From: Christiangramia crocea
GTDB taxonomy: Bacteria; Bacteroidota; Bacteroidia; Flavobacteriales; Flavobacteriaceae
Assembly: GCF_022410465.1 (NCBI RefSeq)
Contig: NZ_JAJSON010000018.1
Span: 1-64,000 of the forward strand
Length of the DNA stretch: 64,000 nucleotides
Direction of reading: 5' to 3'
Shown: positions 45,450 through 54,940 of the stretch, one piece after another
How positions within the stretch are numbered: the stretch's first letter is position 1
Layout of the letters: each line of letters starts with the position of its first letter
Notes under the pieces: generated by a model
The model's database searches: none
What the model saw: the letters and a program-made list of their open reading frames with translations, nothing else
Told to the model about the DNA's origin: nothing
Program-made: the position numbers and the translations under genes

Positions 45450-46112
45450 TTATCCTGCGATAAAATCCTTTAAATAATAAGGTTCAAAATAGGCGACATC
45501 TTCGGTGTCGCTTTTTTTGTATTTGGTCTCAGCTATTTGTGCCATTTCCTTTGCTGAAGGGAATTTCTGTTTGTGAAAAATAGCATTAGGATGTTTGCAA
45601 ATGTCCTCAAATTTAGCGACCCCATTCCCAATGAAATGAACTTTTGATTTTTCAAGATACCCGAGAAAAGAATTTTCATCAAGAACCTCAGCTTTAGTTT
45701 CGCGCACCTGAGTGAATTCAGATTCATATACAGCTGAATAAACTTCCATTCTCCTTGCATCGAGCATTGATACGATGACTTCCTTTTCCTCTACCTCAAG
45801 CTTTTTTGTCAGAAGGTCTAATGTTGGAACCGAAATAAGAGGAATATCCAGGGAAAAGCACAATCCTTTTGCCGCGGAAACCCCGATTCTCAAGCCGGTA
45901 TATGAACCCGGTCCCTTACTCACTGCAACGGCATCCAGATCCTCTACGTTAAAACCGGTTTCCTTTAAAATTTCATTTATAAAAACATGTAGTTTTTCGG
46001 CATGTGAATAGCCTTTGGAATTATCTTCTTTGATCGCGATTAATTCGCCGTTCTTAGAAATACCAACCGAGCAGTTGGTAGTAGCTGTCTCAAGACATAA
46101 AATAATAGCCAA
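45450..46112 (-). CDS. tsaB: tRNA threonylcarbamoyladenosine biosynthesis protein TsaB
   Basis: A 220-residue ASKHA-fold partner of TsaD and TsaE in making t6A37 on tRNAs. The pattern is LCLETATTNCSVGISKNGELI, then SKGYSHAEKLHVFINEIL, VAVSKGPGSYTGLRIGVSAAKGLCFSLDIPLI. The core GPGSYTGLRIG is the family signature. Last gene of the minus-strand efflux operon, 11 bases after the second adaptor gene, so an essential tRNA-modification gene is coupled to an exporter. Confidence 0.96.
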   Translation of the reverse strand: MAIILCLETATTNCSVGISKNGELIAIKEDNSKGYSHAEKLHVFINEILKETGFNVEDLDAVAVSKGPGSYTGLRIGVSAAKGLCFSLDIPLISVPTLDLLTKKLEVEEKEVIVSMLDARRMEVYSAVYESEFTQVRETKAEVLDENSFLGYLEKSKVHFIGNGVAKFEDICKHPNAIFHKQKFPSAKEMAQIAETKYKKSDTEDVAYFEPYYLKDFIAG

Positions 46113-46123
46113 ATCGTTAATTT

Positions 46124-47401
46124 TTATTCGGTTTCTTTCTCTTCTTCTTTTTTCACTTCAATCTCATCGCCGGTATCCAGGCTCTTGGTTACCGTGTTAT
46201 AAGGGCCGGTGATCACTATCTCCCCGGCATTGAGACCTTTGGTGATCTCAATATGTGAATCATCCTGAATCCCGGTTTCCACGACGCGCAATTTAGCCTT
46301 ATCCCCGTCTTTTACAAAAACACATTCAAATCTTTCTTCCTCTTCATCGGCTGGTTTAGCAACAAATGATTTTTTGGAAGCCGTTGTATCAGTCTTTATC
46401 ACAATAGAACTGATAGGCACCCCTAGCACATCCTTGCGCTTATTGGTTATGATATCAACGGTAGCCGTCATACCCGGCCTGAAAGGTGAATAATTCTCCG
46501 GTTTCCCTGCCATAAGTTCTTCATAAGATTCCTTGAGGATCCTGACTTTTACTTTGAAATTGGTTACCTGGTCTGTTGTAAGCTGGTTATCTGCTGTATT
46601 GGATATTTCGGTGACGATTCCCCTGAACTCTTTTCCAAGGTAGGCATCTACCTCAACAATGGTAGAATCTCCCACCGTAACCTTTACTATGTCATTCTCA
46701 TTCACATCCACTTCAACCTCCATATTGTCCAGATTGGCAACCCTTAAAATTTCAGTTCCTGCCATTTGCTGGGTTCCCACTACCCTCTCACCGAGCTCTA
46801 CATCGAGTTTAGAAATGGTTCCGCTCATAGGCGCATAGATATTGGTCCTCCCAAGATTATCCTGAGCTTCGGTAACCGTTGCAGCCGTACTTTGCATGCT
46901 GTAATAAGCCGATTCCTTATTTGCCTGAGCAACCTCATAATTTGAAACCACGGCATCCCATTCAGCTTTGGAGATCACCCCCTTTTCAAATAGCGTCTTG
47001 TTCCGGTTATAATCGGCTTCAGCCTGTTTCAGATTGGCCTGGGTCTGTGCATGATTGGCCCTGGCATTCTGATAGCTGGCCCTGGCGCGTTCAACGCTAG
47101 ACTGATAAATATCGGGATTGATGCGCACTAAAAGGTCACCCTTCTCAACAAGCTGCCCCTCAACAACAGGCAGTTCAATGATCTCTCCTGAAACTTCCGA
47201 AGAAAGTTTTACCTCAATTTCGGGCTGTATCTTCCCGGTCGCAGCTACAGTTTCAGTAATATCTATAGGTTCTATTTTAGTAATCTCAACCTCCTTGATA
47301 TTCCCTGATTTTCCGAACCAACCGGCTTTTTTACCAACAATCAGCAAGATTATCAGTACTGCTACGATGGCTAGAATTATGAAAAGTTTCTTTTTATTCA
47401 T
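46124..47401 (-). CDS. Efflux periplasmic adaptor (HlyD/RND-type), second copy
   Basis: A 425-residue membrane-fusion protein. N-terminal membrane helix (about 7-24), then the barrel-sandwich region PEIEVKLSSEVSGEIIELPVVEGQLVEKGDLLVRI, an alpha-hairpin (about 100-180), the second lipoyl half RTNIYAPMSGTISKLDVELGERV and beta-barrel. Bridges inner-membrane exporters to TolC. Lies between the TolC gene and tsaB. A separate adaptor lies upstream in the same operon, so either two machines share the channel or both serve the one ABC exporter. Confidence 0.92.
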   Translation of the reverse strand: MNKKKLFIILAIVAVLIILLIVGKKAGWFGKSGNIKEVEITKIEPIDITETVAATGKIQPEIEVKLSSEVSGEIIELPVVEGQLVEKGDLLVRINPDIYQSSVERARASYQNARANHAQTQANLKQAEADYNRNKTLFEKGVISKAEWDAVVSNYEVAQANKESAYYSMQSTAATVTEAQDNLGRTNIYAPMSGTISKLDVELGERVVGTQQMAGTEILRVANLDNMEVEVDVNENDIVKVTVGDSTIVEVDAYLGKEFRGIVTEISNTADNQLTTDQVTNFKVKVRILKESYEELMAGKPENYSPFRPGMTATVDIITNKRKDVLGVPISSIVIKTDTTASKKSFVAKPADEEEERFECVFVKDGDKAKLRVVETGIQDDSHIEITKGLNAGEIVITGPYNTVTKSLDTGDEIEVKKEEEKETE

Positions 47402-47404
47402 TAT

Positions 47405-48841
47405 TTAAAATTTTAATTCCCTCACCGGAATTCCAAAGTATAATTCTACAACTTTTAATTTAAATATATAATCATATTTAGCCCGTAATACTTCTCTCTG
47501 AGCATTTTCAAACCTGACTTTAGCCTGGCTAAAATCGAAGGCATTGGTCAGTCCAACATCATAACGTTCAGTGGCATATTCAAAGGCCTTTTCCTGGGCC
47601 TCCACGGCTACAAGGGCCGCTTCGTAAGCCTTAAAGGCTCCTTTAGCATCTGTAAATGCCTGGTAGACGTTCGCCTCCAGATCAAGTTCTGCCTGCTCAA
47701 GTCGGTATTCTGCACGGAGAACCCCTATTTCATTTCTTTTCACCTGATTCCTTGTTGCAAAACCATTCAGTACCGGAATATTTAGCTGAACTCCATAGCT
47801 AAATCCATCATTTCTGGACAACTGGTCAAAAAACGGTAATGGAGAACCCAGTACAGGAATAGTATTTGGAGATAAAACAGCCTGATTGGTCCCTTCTACA
47901 AAACCTATCTGCCGGGTTGGATTATCAGGATCGGGAATTATATCCACCACCTGGTCCTGCCCCGTTGCACGGGTATTATAGTTAAAAAAGGCATTCAAGG
48001 TGGGAAGATAGGCTCCTTTTGCCAGTTCCACATCTTTTTCAGCAAGTTCCTTACTGGCTTCAGCGATCTTGATTTCAGATCTTTCTTCTTTAGCCCTTTC
48101 AATCACATCATAAACCGAATTGTCCAGGATCTCACTTCCTAAAATGTTATAATCCCTTTCAACTATATCGAAATTCTGATAATCCTTAATCCCCAGAGTT
48201 TGAGCCAGACTAATCAGGGATATCTGTATCTGGTTTTCAGCCAGGATCATTTTTTGCTGTTCATCAGCCATGGTGGCCCTTATTTCCAAAAGGTCCCCTT
48301 CCGGTAACACACCAGCCTCTACAAGGTCCCGGGTTCTTTCTATCTGCTCCTGGGTGACTTCATTCTGAGCCTTAAGAACCTCCAGGTTCTGTTTGTTGAA
48401 AAGAACCTGCAAATAAGCGTCGGCCACGAAAAGTGCAATATCGTCTTTCATCTTATCCAGTGAATATTCAGTGGCCAGCCTGGATATACGTGCTCGTTGA
48501 AGTTCTTTAAAATTCCTCAATCCGTCAAAAAGCGTAAGTCCGGCCGATAATCCTGCCGAAAAGTTTCTAACCGTTTGATTTTGTAAGATACCTGTAGTAA
48601 CATTTTGCGTTAAACCTGTGTTCCAGGAATTGGTAGCCTGGCCGTTAATACTTGGAATAAAATTCCCGATAGCATCCCTCTTATCGATAGCTGAAAATTC
48701 TACATCAAGTTCAGCCTGTTTTACCGAGATATTATTTTCAAGAGCATAATTAACACACTCTTCAAGGGTCCACTCCTTATCCTGCGCACTCATAAGGCTG
48801 GAAAAAAGCAATAGGAAGGCTAGTAAGCTAAAATTCTTCAT
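47405..48841 (-). CDS. TolC family outer membrane efflux channel
   Basis: A 478-residue outer membrane factor. Signal peptide (LLAFLLLFSSLMSAQ), then the two coiled repeats of TolC-type proteins: TLEECVNYALENNISVKQAELDVE near the start, NFSAGLSAGLTLFDG, ADAYLQVLFNKQNLEVL, and the C-terminal GVQLNIPVLNGFATRNQVKRNEIGV, typical of the family. Forms a trimeric tunnel through the periplasm for the operon's exporter. Three bases before the second adaptor gene. Confidence 0.95.
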   Translation of the reverse strand: MKNFSLLAFLLLFSSLMSAQDKEWTLEECVNYALENNISVKQAELDVEFSAIDKRDAIGNFIPSINGQATNSWNTGLTQNVTTGILQNQTVRNFSAGLSAGLTLFDGLRNFKELQRARISRLATEYSLDKMKDDIALFVADAYLQVLFNKQNLEVLKAQNEVTQEQIERTRDLVEAGVLPEGDLLEIRATMADEQQKMILAENQIQISLISLAQTLGIKDYQNFDIVERDYNILGSEILDNSVYDVIERAKEERSEIKIAEASKELAEKDVELAKGAYLPTLNAFFNYNTRATGQDQVVDIIPDPDNPTRQIGFVEGTNQAVLSPNTIPVLGSPLPFFDQLSRNDGFSYGVQLNIPVLNGFATRNQVKRNEIGVLRAEYRLEQAELDLEANVYQAFTDAKGAFKAYEAALVAVEAQEKAFEYATERYDVGLTNAFDFSQAKVRFENAQREVLRAKYDYIFKLKVVELYFGIPVRELKF

Positions 48842-48903
48842 AATGGTTGTTCTGTAAGATATGTCTGTAAAGTGTAGAGCTTGTTACACAAAGAATAAAT
48901 TTT

Positions 48904-50022
48904 CTAGTTTTGAGCTATGTTCATGGCAGGTTTTATCTGGTTCCAAACCTTGATCTTGTCTCCTTTTTTTACTCCGCTCAGCACTTCCACATTGATTCCA
49001 TCACTCACACCAAGCTTCACATCCTGTCTTTTGAATTCCTGCTCACCTGTCATTATCTCCACGAATGGCTCTTTGGTTTCGGGGTCAAACTGCACCAAAG
49101 CTTCTTTAATAGCGAGAACGTTGTCGGCACGGGCAAGAATAATAGAGGCATTTGCACTAAGCCCTGCTCTGATAAAGGTGGTATCAGCCTTATCCAGCCT
49201 TCCTTTTATTTCAAACTGAATTGCCCCATTCTCTTCCACTCCTTTCGGCGCTATATAATCCAGCACAGCATCGAAAGATTTATTTTCAATAGCTCCCACG
49301 GTTACCTCTAATGGAAGGTCTTCTTTTATCTTACCAACTTCACTTTCATCAACCTTACCTTCAAAGATCATTTCGTTAACATCAGCCAGAGTCGCGATGG
49401 TAGTGCCATCATTAAAGTTATTACTCTCAATCACCTGATTCCCGGTCTTTACCGGAACATCCAGAACCATCCCTTCCACTGTAGAGCGAATAAGAGTGTT
49501 GGCTGCACTTCCAATGCCACTGGTGGTACCGGTACGAACGATCTCATAATTCTGTTGTGCCGATTTAAAATTCTGATCGGCTCTTTTAAATGAAACCTCG
49601 GCAGCATCAAAGTCATTTGCCGAAATCACGCCTTTATCAAAAAGTTCTTTCTGTCTCTCGTAGACCTTTCTCTCATTATCAAGATTGATTTTGGCCGTTG
49701 CCACTGCATCCTTGGCGCTCTGTAGTGACGATACATTAGGTATTACGCGAATCTTGGCAATAAGATCTCCTGATTTTACCTTGTCTCCGGCTTCGATATA
49801 GATCTCATCGATAATGCCCGAGATATTAGGTTTGATAAGAACTTCCTCCTTAGGCACTATCTTTCCGGTTGCCACTGTTTTCTTAATAATGGTTTTTTCA
49901 GTAGGCTCCTCGGTTTCATAGACCACAGGATCTTCCTGATTTTTTTGATAGAGGTAGTACAATGCTCCTATAAAGGTAACAGCGATTAGCACTAAAATTC
50001 CGATGGTTACAAATTTTTTCAT
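48904..50022 (-). CDS. Efflux periplasmic adaptor (HlyD/MacA-type), first copy
   Basis: A 372-residue adaptor. Membrane anchor (about 5-22), lipoyl-type halves GKIVPKEEVLIKPNISGIIDEIYIEAGDKVKSGDLIAKI and STVEGMVLDVPVKTGNQVI with a helical hairpin between (about 85-150), and the barrel region EGKVDESEVGKIKEDLPLEVTVG. MacA-like partner of a MacB-type exporter. It follows the second permease by 27 bases. Confidence 0.93.
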   Translation of the reverse strand: MKKFVTIGILVLIAVTFIGALYYLYQKNQEDPVVYETEEPTEKTIIKKTVATGKIVPKEEVLIKPNISGIIDEIYIEAGDKVKSGDLIAKIRVIPNVSSLQSAKDAVATAKINLDNERKVYERQKELFDKGVISANDFDAAEVSFKRADQNFKSAQQNYEIVRTGTTSGIGSAANTLIRSTVEGMVLDVPVKTGNQVIESNNFNDGTTIATLADVNEMIFEGKVDESEVGKIKEDLPLEVTVGAIENKSFDAVLDYIAPKGVEENGAIQFEIKGRLDKADTTFIRAGLSANASIILARADNVLAIKEALVQFDPETKEPFVEIMTGEQEFKRQDVKLGVSDGINVEVLSGVKKGDKIKVWNQIKPAMNIAQN

Positions 50023-50049
50023 TTCTTGATTATATTATCTATTCAGTTT

Positions 50050-51312
50050 TTATTCAGTTCGCAAGGCATCCACTGGTTTCACCTTTATGGCATGCTGTGC
50101 AGGGATAAGGCCGGCCAGTAAGCCGGATATTATTAATATTGTAAGAGCTATCATCACCACTCCAAGGTTCACCGATGGATTGGCAAACATCATTTCTGAA
50201 GTGTCCATTTGATCGAGTTGAAAATTCACTAACCAGATAACTCCTGTGGCAAGTATGATCCCGGCCATACCCGAAACTATCGTGAGAAATACAGATTCCA
50301 TCAGAATCTGACCTCTTATGGACCAGGGAGTTGCTCCAAGAGCACGGCGCACCCCAATCTCATTGGTCCTTTCCTTCACCACTATCAGCATGATATTACT
50401 AATACCGATGATTCCTGACAGTAATACCAGAACCCCAACGAAATAGGCAACTGCCTTAAGAGCCACAAATAGCCCATTAACTTTACTGTATTCTTCAAAC
50501 AGATCAAAATGACCCACTGCCCGGTCGTCCTCGGGATGTATAGTGTGACGGGCCTTTATCACATCAATTATTTCATTTTTCAGGTTTGTAATTGGAAACC
50601 CGTCCTTTGCGGTAATGGCCATCCAGCCCACCTGGTTACCCATATTAAAGGCCTGGGAAAAAGCAGTGAATGGAACATAGATCTGTTTCTGACCCTCTTC
50701 GGCATCTCCACCCTGGCTTTTCTTCTTGTAAGTCCCAATAACCATGAAATTCACTCCGTTGATCTTTATATAGGTCCCCACAGGATCTTCACCAATATCG
50801 TATAATGCCGCTTTTACCCCTTCACCTATAATGGCTACCTTCCGCTTATCCTGAATGTCTGAATAGTTGATAAACCTTCCGGAAGTGATATCCATGGGTT
50901 CCTGCTGAATGATCTCCGGATAATCTCCATATACATTGAAAGCTCCGGTATTCAGTCCGCGTACCACATTATTTGCTCCTCCAAAACCGCCAAGCTGATT
51001 CCTTGGTGAGATAAATCTTAAGGCCGGAACCTGCTCTTTTATTGCAGCCACATCTTCGATCTCAAAATTATAACGACGCCCCTTGGGCAAACCTTTATAT
51101 GGCTTGGAAGCAACCTGCGTCCACATGAACATGCTATTGGTAGCCATCCCTCCAAAGTCCTTCATCACGCCATTTTCAAGACCCTTGCCGGCAGCCAGTA
51201 GTATCACAAGTATAAATATCCCCCAGAGCACCCCAAAAGCAGTTAGAACTGTTCTGAACCAGTTTGCAGTAAGGGCTTCCATTATTTCACTCCATCTGTC
51301 TCTGCTAAACAT
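50050..51312 (-). CDS. MacB-type ABC transporter permease, second copy
   Basis: A 420-residue permease without ATPase domain. First membrane helix about 20-42 (NWFRTVLTAFGVLWGIFILVILL), large periplasmic MacB_PCD-like domain (about 45-280), and three C-terminal helices including LSGIIGISNIMLIVVKERTNEIGVRRALGATP (FtsX signature). Pairs with the neighbouring permease as a half-transporter on the shared ATPase. Starts one base after the previous permease stop. Confidence 0.95.
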   Translation of the reverse strand: MFSRDRWSEIMEALTANWFRTVLTAFGVLWGIFILVILLAAGKGLENGVMKDFGGMATNSMFMWTQVASKPYKGLPKGRRYNFEIEDVAAIKEQVPALRFISPRNQLGGFGGANNVVRGLNTGAFNVYGDYPEIIQQEPMDITSGRFINYSDIQDKRKVAIIGEGVKAALYDIGEDPVGTYIKINGVNFMVIGTYKKKSQGGDAEEGQKQIYVPFTAFSQAFNMGNQVGWMAITAKDGFPITNLKNEIIDVIKARHTIHPEDDRAVGHFDLFEEYSKVNGLFVALKAVAYFVGVLVLLSGIIGISNIMLIVVKERTNEIGVRRALGATPWSIRGQILMESVFLTIVSGMAGIILATGVIWLVNFQLDQMDTSEMMFANPSVNLGVVMIALTILIISGLLAGLIPAQHAIKVKPVDALRTE

Positions 51313-51313
51313 A

Positions 51314-52558
51314 TTATTCGTCTCTTAAAGCAATTATTGGTTTTATTCTCGCGGCTCTCCATGCCGGAAAAAATCCTGCTAAGGCTCCGGCCAGTACCAG
51401 AATAAAAACGGTATTGAGTGCTACGGTAAAATTCACCGTGGGATTATATATAAACTGAGTTTCGATTGCAGGGCCTATGAATTCTAAAAGAGTCAGACTA
51501 AAAATAAGCCCAATAAACCCAGCGATCGCTGTTACGAAAATAGATTCATGAAGTATCATCCATACAATGGACATCGGCTGGGCCCCAAGCGCTTTTCGTA
51601 TACCAATTTCCCTGGTTCTTTCTTTTACTATTATGAGCATAATATTACTCACTCCAACAACGCCCGCGATGATAGTACATATCCCAACTCCCCAGAAGAA
51701 TAGTCGGATCATATCCATAAGTCCATAAAACCTCTTTGCATTCTCTAAAGTATTATTGATATTGATCGCGCGGTTGTCATCCGGGGATATGGTATGCCTT
51801 TCTTTTAAGAATTCATCCAGGTCCTGGGAAAAAGCTGTAGAAGCCGCCACAGCCGCTTCAAAATTATCCTCAGGCTTAAGAGTAAGATACAGCCTTCCAA
51901 TATTGTTTGCCCCTCCAAGAGCCTTTTGCGCTGTAGTAATTGGTATCACTACCCTCGCCTCTTCTCTTTCCCCTCCAGGGTCAGTAAATACACCAACTAC
52001 CTTAAAATTGATACCAGACAACTCAACATATTTACCAACAGGATCTACTTCCTTAAACAAATCGTTCTTAACCTGATAGCCGATGACTATGGATTTTTCC
52101 ACATTCTGTATATCATTATTATTGATGAACCTTCCGGCAGTAAGACTCATGTTCTCCAGGTATTGAAAATCCGGGAAAACTCCATCCATCCTATAGCTTC
52201 CAGATTCCTTGCCATAGGAAATTACACTACTCCATACCTGATATGTTGAAGAGGTCTTATCCAGTTTATCACTATGCTCAAGAAGAATCCGGTTATAATC
52301 CTCGTTCTTCATTTGTATACGTCTTCCGGGATTTAGTCCTTTATATTCTTTTGAAGTCACCCCAGGCCAAACAAAGATCAGGTTAGAAGCATCCTGTTCG
52401 AATTCCCGGGCAATTCCATTCCTCATGCCCTCTCCGATTCCAAGAAGTACAACCAGGATAAATATTCCCGAAGCTACCGAGAGCCCCGTTAGAAACGTGC
52501 GTAATTTATTCTTACGTATAGTTTCAAAAATCTCATTCCATCTGTCCAGATCAAACAT
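51314..52558 (-). CDS. MacB-type ABC transporter permease, first copy
   Basis: A 414-residue permease of the same build as its neighbour: helix one (KLRTFLTGLSVASGIFILVVLL), periplasmic domain, then IIAGVVGVSNIMLIIVKERTREIGIRKALGAQP and two more helices. Its start overlaps the ATPase stop by eight bases, which means translational coupling. Two different permeases could make a heterodimer, an arrangement common in Bacteroidota. Confidence 0.95.
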   Translation of the reverse strand: MFDLDRWNEIFETIRKNKLRTFLTGLSVASGIFILVVLLGIGEGMRNGIAREFEQDASNLIFVWPGVTSKEYKGLNPGRRIQMKNEDYNRILLEHSDKLDKTSSTYQVWSSVISYGKESGSYRMDGVFPDFQYLENMSLTAGRFINNNDIQNVEKSIVIGYQVKNDLFKEVDPVGKYVELSGINFKVVGVFTDPGGEREEARVVIPITTAQKALGGANNIGRLYLTLKPEDNFEAAVAASTAFSQDLDEFLKERHTISPDDNRAININNTLENAKRFYGLMDMIRLFFWGVGICTIIAGVVGVSNIMLIIVKERTREIGIRKALGAQPMSIVWMILHESIFVTAIAGFIGLIFSLTLLEFIGPAIETQFIYNPTVNFTVALNTVFILVLAGALAGFFPAWRAARIKPIIALRDE

Positions 52559-53252
52559 TTTCCAAAGCCCTTACCTGTGAAACCTTTGTATCCTCTATAA
52601 TCACCCCATCCTTAAGATGCACTATCCTCTTGGTCATCTGGGCAATATCATGTTCATGGGTCACCACCAAAATGGTACGGCCCTCATCATTGATTTCCTG
52701 AATAAGATCCATTACTTCATAAGAAGTTTTAGTATCAAGTGCTCCGGTTGGCTCATCGGCCAGAAGTACTTTTGGGTCGCTAGCCAGCGCCCGGGCAATT
52801 GCAACCCTTTGTTTCTGCCCTCCTGAAAGCTCATTGGGCAAATGAGCAGCCCAGTCAGCCAGCCCAACCTTTTCAAGGTAGTTCATGGCGCGATCTATCC
52901 TTTCAGACCTTGAATGTCCCTGATAATACAATGGAAGCGCAACATTATCCAGTGCCGATTTATAACCGATAAGGTTAAAGGACTGAAAAATGAATCCTAA
53001 AAATTTATTTCGATATTTCGCTGCCTGCTTTTCACTAAGGTTCTTTATAGGAACTCCATCAAGCACATATGAGCCTTCATCGGCCTCATCGAGCATCCCC
53101 AGGATATTCAACAGGGTTGACTTTCCAGATCCAGAAGAGCCCATAATGGAAACCAGCTCGCCTTCTGCAACATTAAAATTGATACCTTTTAGAACGTGCA
53201 AGCTGTTTGCACCCATCCTATAGGATTTGTGAAGATTTGATATTTCAATCAT
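52551..53252 (-). CDS. ABC transporter ATP-binding protein (MacB/LolD-type)
   Basis: A 233-residue ATPase: Walker A GSSGSGKST (38-46), Q-loop FQSFNLIGYKSALDNVALPL, signature LSGGQKQRVAIARALASDP, Walker B VLLADEPTGALD and the switch histidine in VVTHEHDIA. The layout is that of the MacB/LolD class, powering export or lipoprotein-type extrusion. First gene of a seven-gene operon (ATPase, two permeases, adaptor, TolC, adaptor, tsaB). No clear consensus promoter found in the 130 bases upstream. Confidence 0.97.
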   Translation of the reverse strand: MIEISNLHKSYRMGANSLHVLKGINFNVAEGELVSIMGSSGSGKSTLLNILGMLDEADEGSYVLDGVPIKNLSEKQAAKYRNKFLGFIFQSFNLIGYKSALDNVALPLYYQGHSRSERIDRAMNYLEKVGLADWAAHLPNELSGGQKQRVAIARALASDPKVLLADEPTGALDTKTSYEVMDLIQEINDEGRTILVVTHEHDIAQMTKRIVHLKDGVIIEDTKVSQVRALENV

Positions 53253-53334
53253 GATTGATGGTTATTAAACAGGAAAATCAGGTCTCCTACTTAATAAGAC
53301 TACTGAAAAAACAAAATGTTACAGTTTTGGAAGT

Positions 53335-53370
53335 AAAAAACAGGCAACCAGAAGATTAATATTAGCCTGT
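53335..53370 (-). terminator. Terminator of the cytochrome oxidase accessory operon
   Basis: ACAGGC (53340-53345) pairs with GCCTGT (53365-53370) around a 19-base A/T-rich loop, with six T following on the minus strand. It lies ten bases after the stop of the small CxxC gene. A short stem, so moderate support. Confidence 0.6.
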
Positions 53371-53379
53371 GGAACAGTT

Positions 53380-53619
53380 TCAGGAAGTCTTTCTCTTATT
53401 ACGCCTCGATCTATAAATAAAGTAACCTACCCCTCCAATGAGCAAATAGGGAAAAATCATAAGATATAATATACCGTCATTGATTCCTTTAGCGGCACTT
53501 TGATCTGCCTCACTTTCAAGAACAGCCCGGCACATGGCACACTGAGCTTCTGCCAGGCCTGGTACCAGCAAAAAAATCAACAGAATAAAGTTCAAATATT
53601 TCAAATTCCTTGCACTCAT
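53380..53619 (-). CDS. Small membrane protein with a CxxC motif
   Basis: 79 residues from the ATG at 53619, or 87 from 53643. The later start leads straight into a signal-like segment (NLKYLNFILLIFLLVPGLAEAQ), giving a mature N-terminus CAMCRAVLES with a CxxC pair facing the periplasm. One C-terminal membrane helix follows (GILYLMIFPYLLIGGVGYFIY) and a basic tail. Recurrent at the end of Flavobacteriaceae cytochrome oxidase accessory operons; role unknown. Copper or disulfide handling is conceivable because of the CxxC and the SCO neighbour. Confidence 0.75.
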   Translation of the reverse strand: MSARNLKYLNFILLIFLLVPGLAEAQCAMCRAVLESEADQSAAKGINDGILYLMIFPYLLIGGVGYFIYRSRRNKRKTS

Positions 53620-53668
53620 CTTCAGTCTAATTAAACCTTTCAAATTTAATAAATCATTCGCGCTATTT

Positions 53669-54208
53669 CTAATAATAAGGCATCATAAATAAGAAAACCA
53701 GAACACCCGTTATAGCCACATAAAGCCATACAGGAAAAGTCCATCTGGCGACTTTGGCGTGTTTATCATATTGCCCGCTTAATCCCCTGTACATGGTAAA
53801 AAGTACCAGGGGAACAATTACAGCAGAAAGCACAATATGTGTTATAAGAATAAAGAAATATACATATCTAAGAATGCCTTCCCCACCATAAGGTACCGGC
53901 TCATTGCTTATTTTAGAAAGCACGTAGCTAACCAGGAAGATAACCGACAGACCAAATGCAGCGATCATGGTATTTCTATGCTGGATATAATTCTTAATGC
54001 TCATAAAAAAATAACCTATGATAAGAAGAATTGCTGTTGCGAAATTAAGTACTGCATGAAATAATGGAAAGGTGATAGCATCGGCACCAAAAATATTATA
54101 ACGTTCTGGTAAGAGCATTAAAATCAGAACTATCACCGGAACGGCAACAGACAGGCCAATAATAACCGGGATTGCCACCCGATCTGAATTTCTTAAGGTA
54201 GTTTTCAA
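53669..54208 (-). CDS. DUF420 membrane protein
   Basis: A 179-residue protein with five predicted membrane segments and family marks FPLFHAVLNFATAILLIIGYFFMSIKNYIQHRNTMI and HIVLSAVIVPLVLFTMYRGLSGQYDKHAKVARWTFPVWLYVAITGVLVF. The conserved His residues resemble those of CtaG/COX-associated proteins. DUF420 members accompany cytochrome oxidase genes, suggesting an assembly role. Starts inside the last four bases of the SCO gene (translational coupling). Confidence 0.93.
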   Translation of the reverse strand: MKTTLRNSDRVAIPVIIGLSVAVPVIVLILMLLPERYNIFGADAITFPLFHAVLNFATAILLIIGYFFMSIKNYIQHRNTMIAAFGLSVIFLVSYVLSKISNEPVPYGGEGILRYVYFFILITHIVLSAVIVPLVLFTMYRGLSGQYDKHAKVARWTFPVWLYVAITGVLVFLFMMPYY

Positions 54209-54939
54209 AACAGTTTCTTTATATCCTGAATTAACATATCGATCTGAGGTTCTTCCTCACCCTGAGCCACACTTTTATTTCTTTCAACAGAGCCCCTGTA
54301 ATAGATGACCGGGTTTCCAAACTGATCCCTTCTGGACCTGATATATCCTTCCTTATCTATCAAAGCGAACATTCCCTGGTGAGCAAAACCACCAGCCGCT
54401 TCTTCACTTTCACCCGCATAAATACCAAAACCCTGATTTGCCAGTTGATATATCTTCTCCCTTTCACCGGTGAGTAAATTCCAGTGTGGATGATCTATTC
54501 CATGATCTGAAGCATATTTTGCAAGGACCTTCGGTGTATCGTGTGTAGGATCTATGGTAAAAGAAGCTATGCCAAAATCATTTCTGTTTTCAAATTCATT
54601 TTGAATCTCCACCAGGTTCCTGTTCATCACCGGGCAGATCGTTGGGCAGGTGGTAAAGAAAAACTCAACCAAATAAACCTTTCCCTTATAATCTTCATTA
54701 GAGATGGTGTCCCCGGCCTGGTTAACAAATTCAAACCTGGGCGCCTTTTTCTTTTCCCCATCAAGCACTATATAAGCCAGTTCTTCACCAGAATCCTTTG
54801 CTGACTTTTCCTTTTTCACATTAAGTCTGTTGTTAGATACAACTTCATTTTCACTAATACGGTCTATGATCTTTGGAATGAATATGATCCCAAAAACCAG
54901 GATAACCAGCGAAATCCCTATATAAGAATAATTCTTCAT
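54205..54939 (-). CDS. SCO1/SenC family copper chaperone
   Basis: A 244-residue anchored thioredoxin-fold protein (membrane helix about 6-22). The copper pair is C98 and C102 in FFTTCPTICPVMNR, matching the SCO CxxxC motif, and a His near FAHQGMFALIDKEG could be the third ligand. Inserts copper into the CuA centre of cytochrome oxidase. Lies in the oxidase accessory operon, one base after the thioredoxin-like gene and overlapping DUF420. Confidence 0.95.
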   Translation of the reverse strand: MKNYSYIGISLVILVFGIIFIPKIIDRISENEVVSNNRLNVKKEKSAKDSGEELAYIVLDGEKKKAPRFEFVNQAGDTISNEDYKGKVYLVEFFFTTCPTICPVMNRNLVEIQNEFENRNDFGIASFTIDPTHDTPKVLAKYASDHGIDHPHWNLLTGEREKIYQLANQGFGIYAGESEEAAGGFAHQGMFALIDKEGYIRSRRDQFGNPVIYYRGSVERNKSVAQGEEEPQIDMLIQDIKKLF

Positions 54940-54940
54940 C

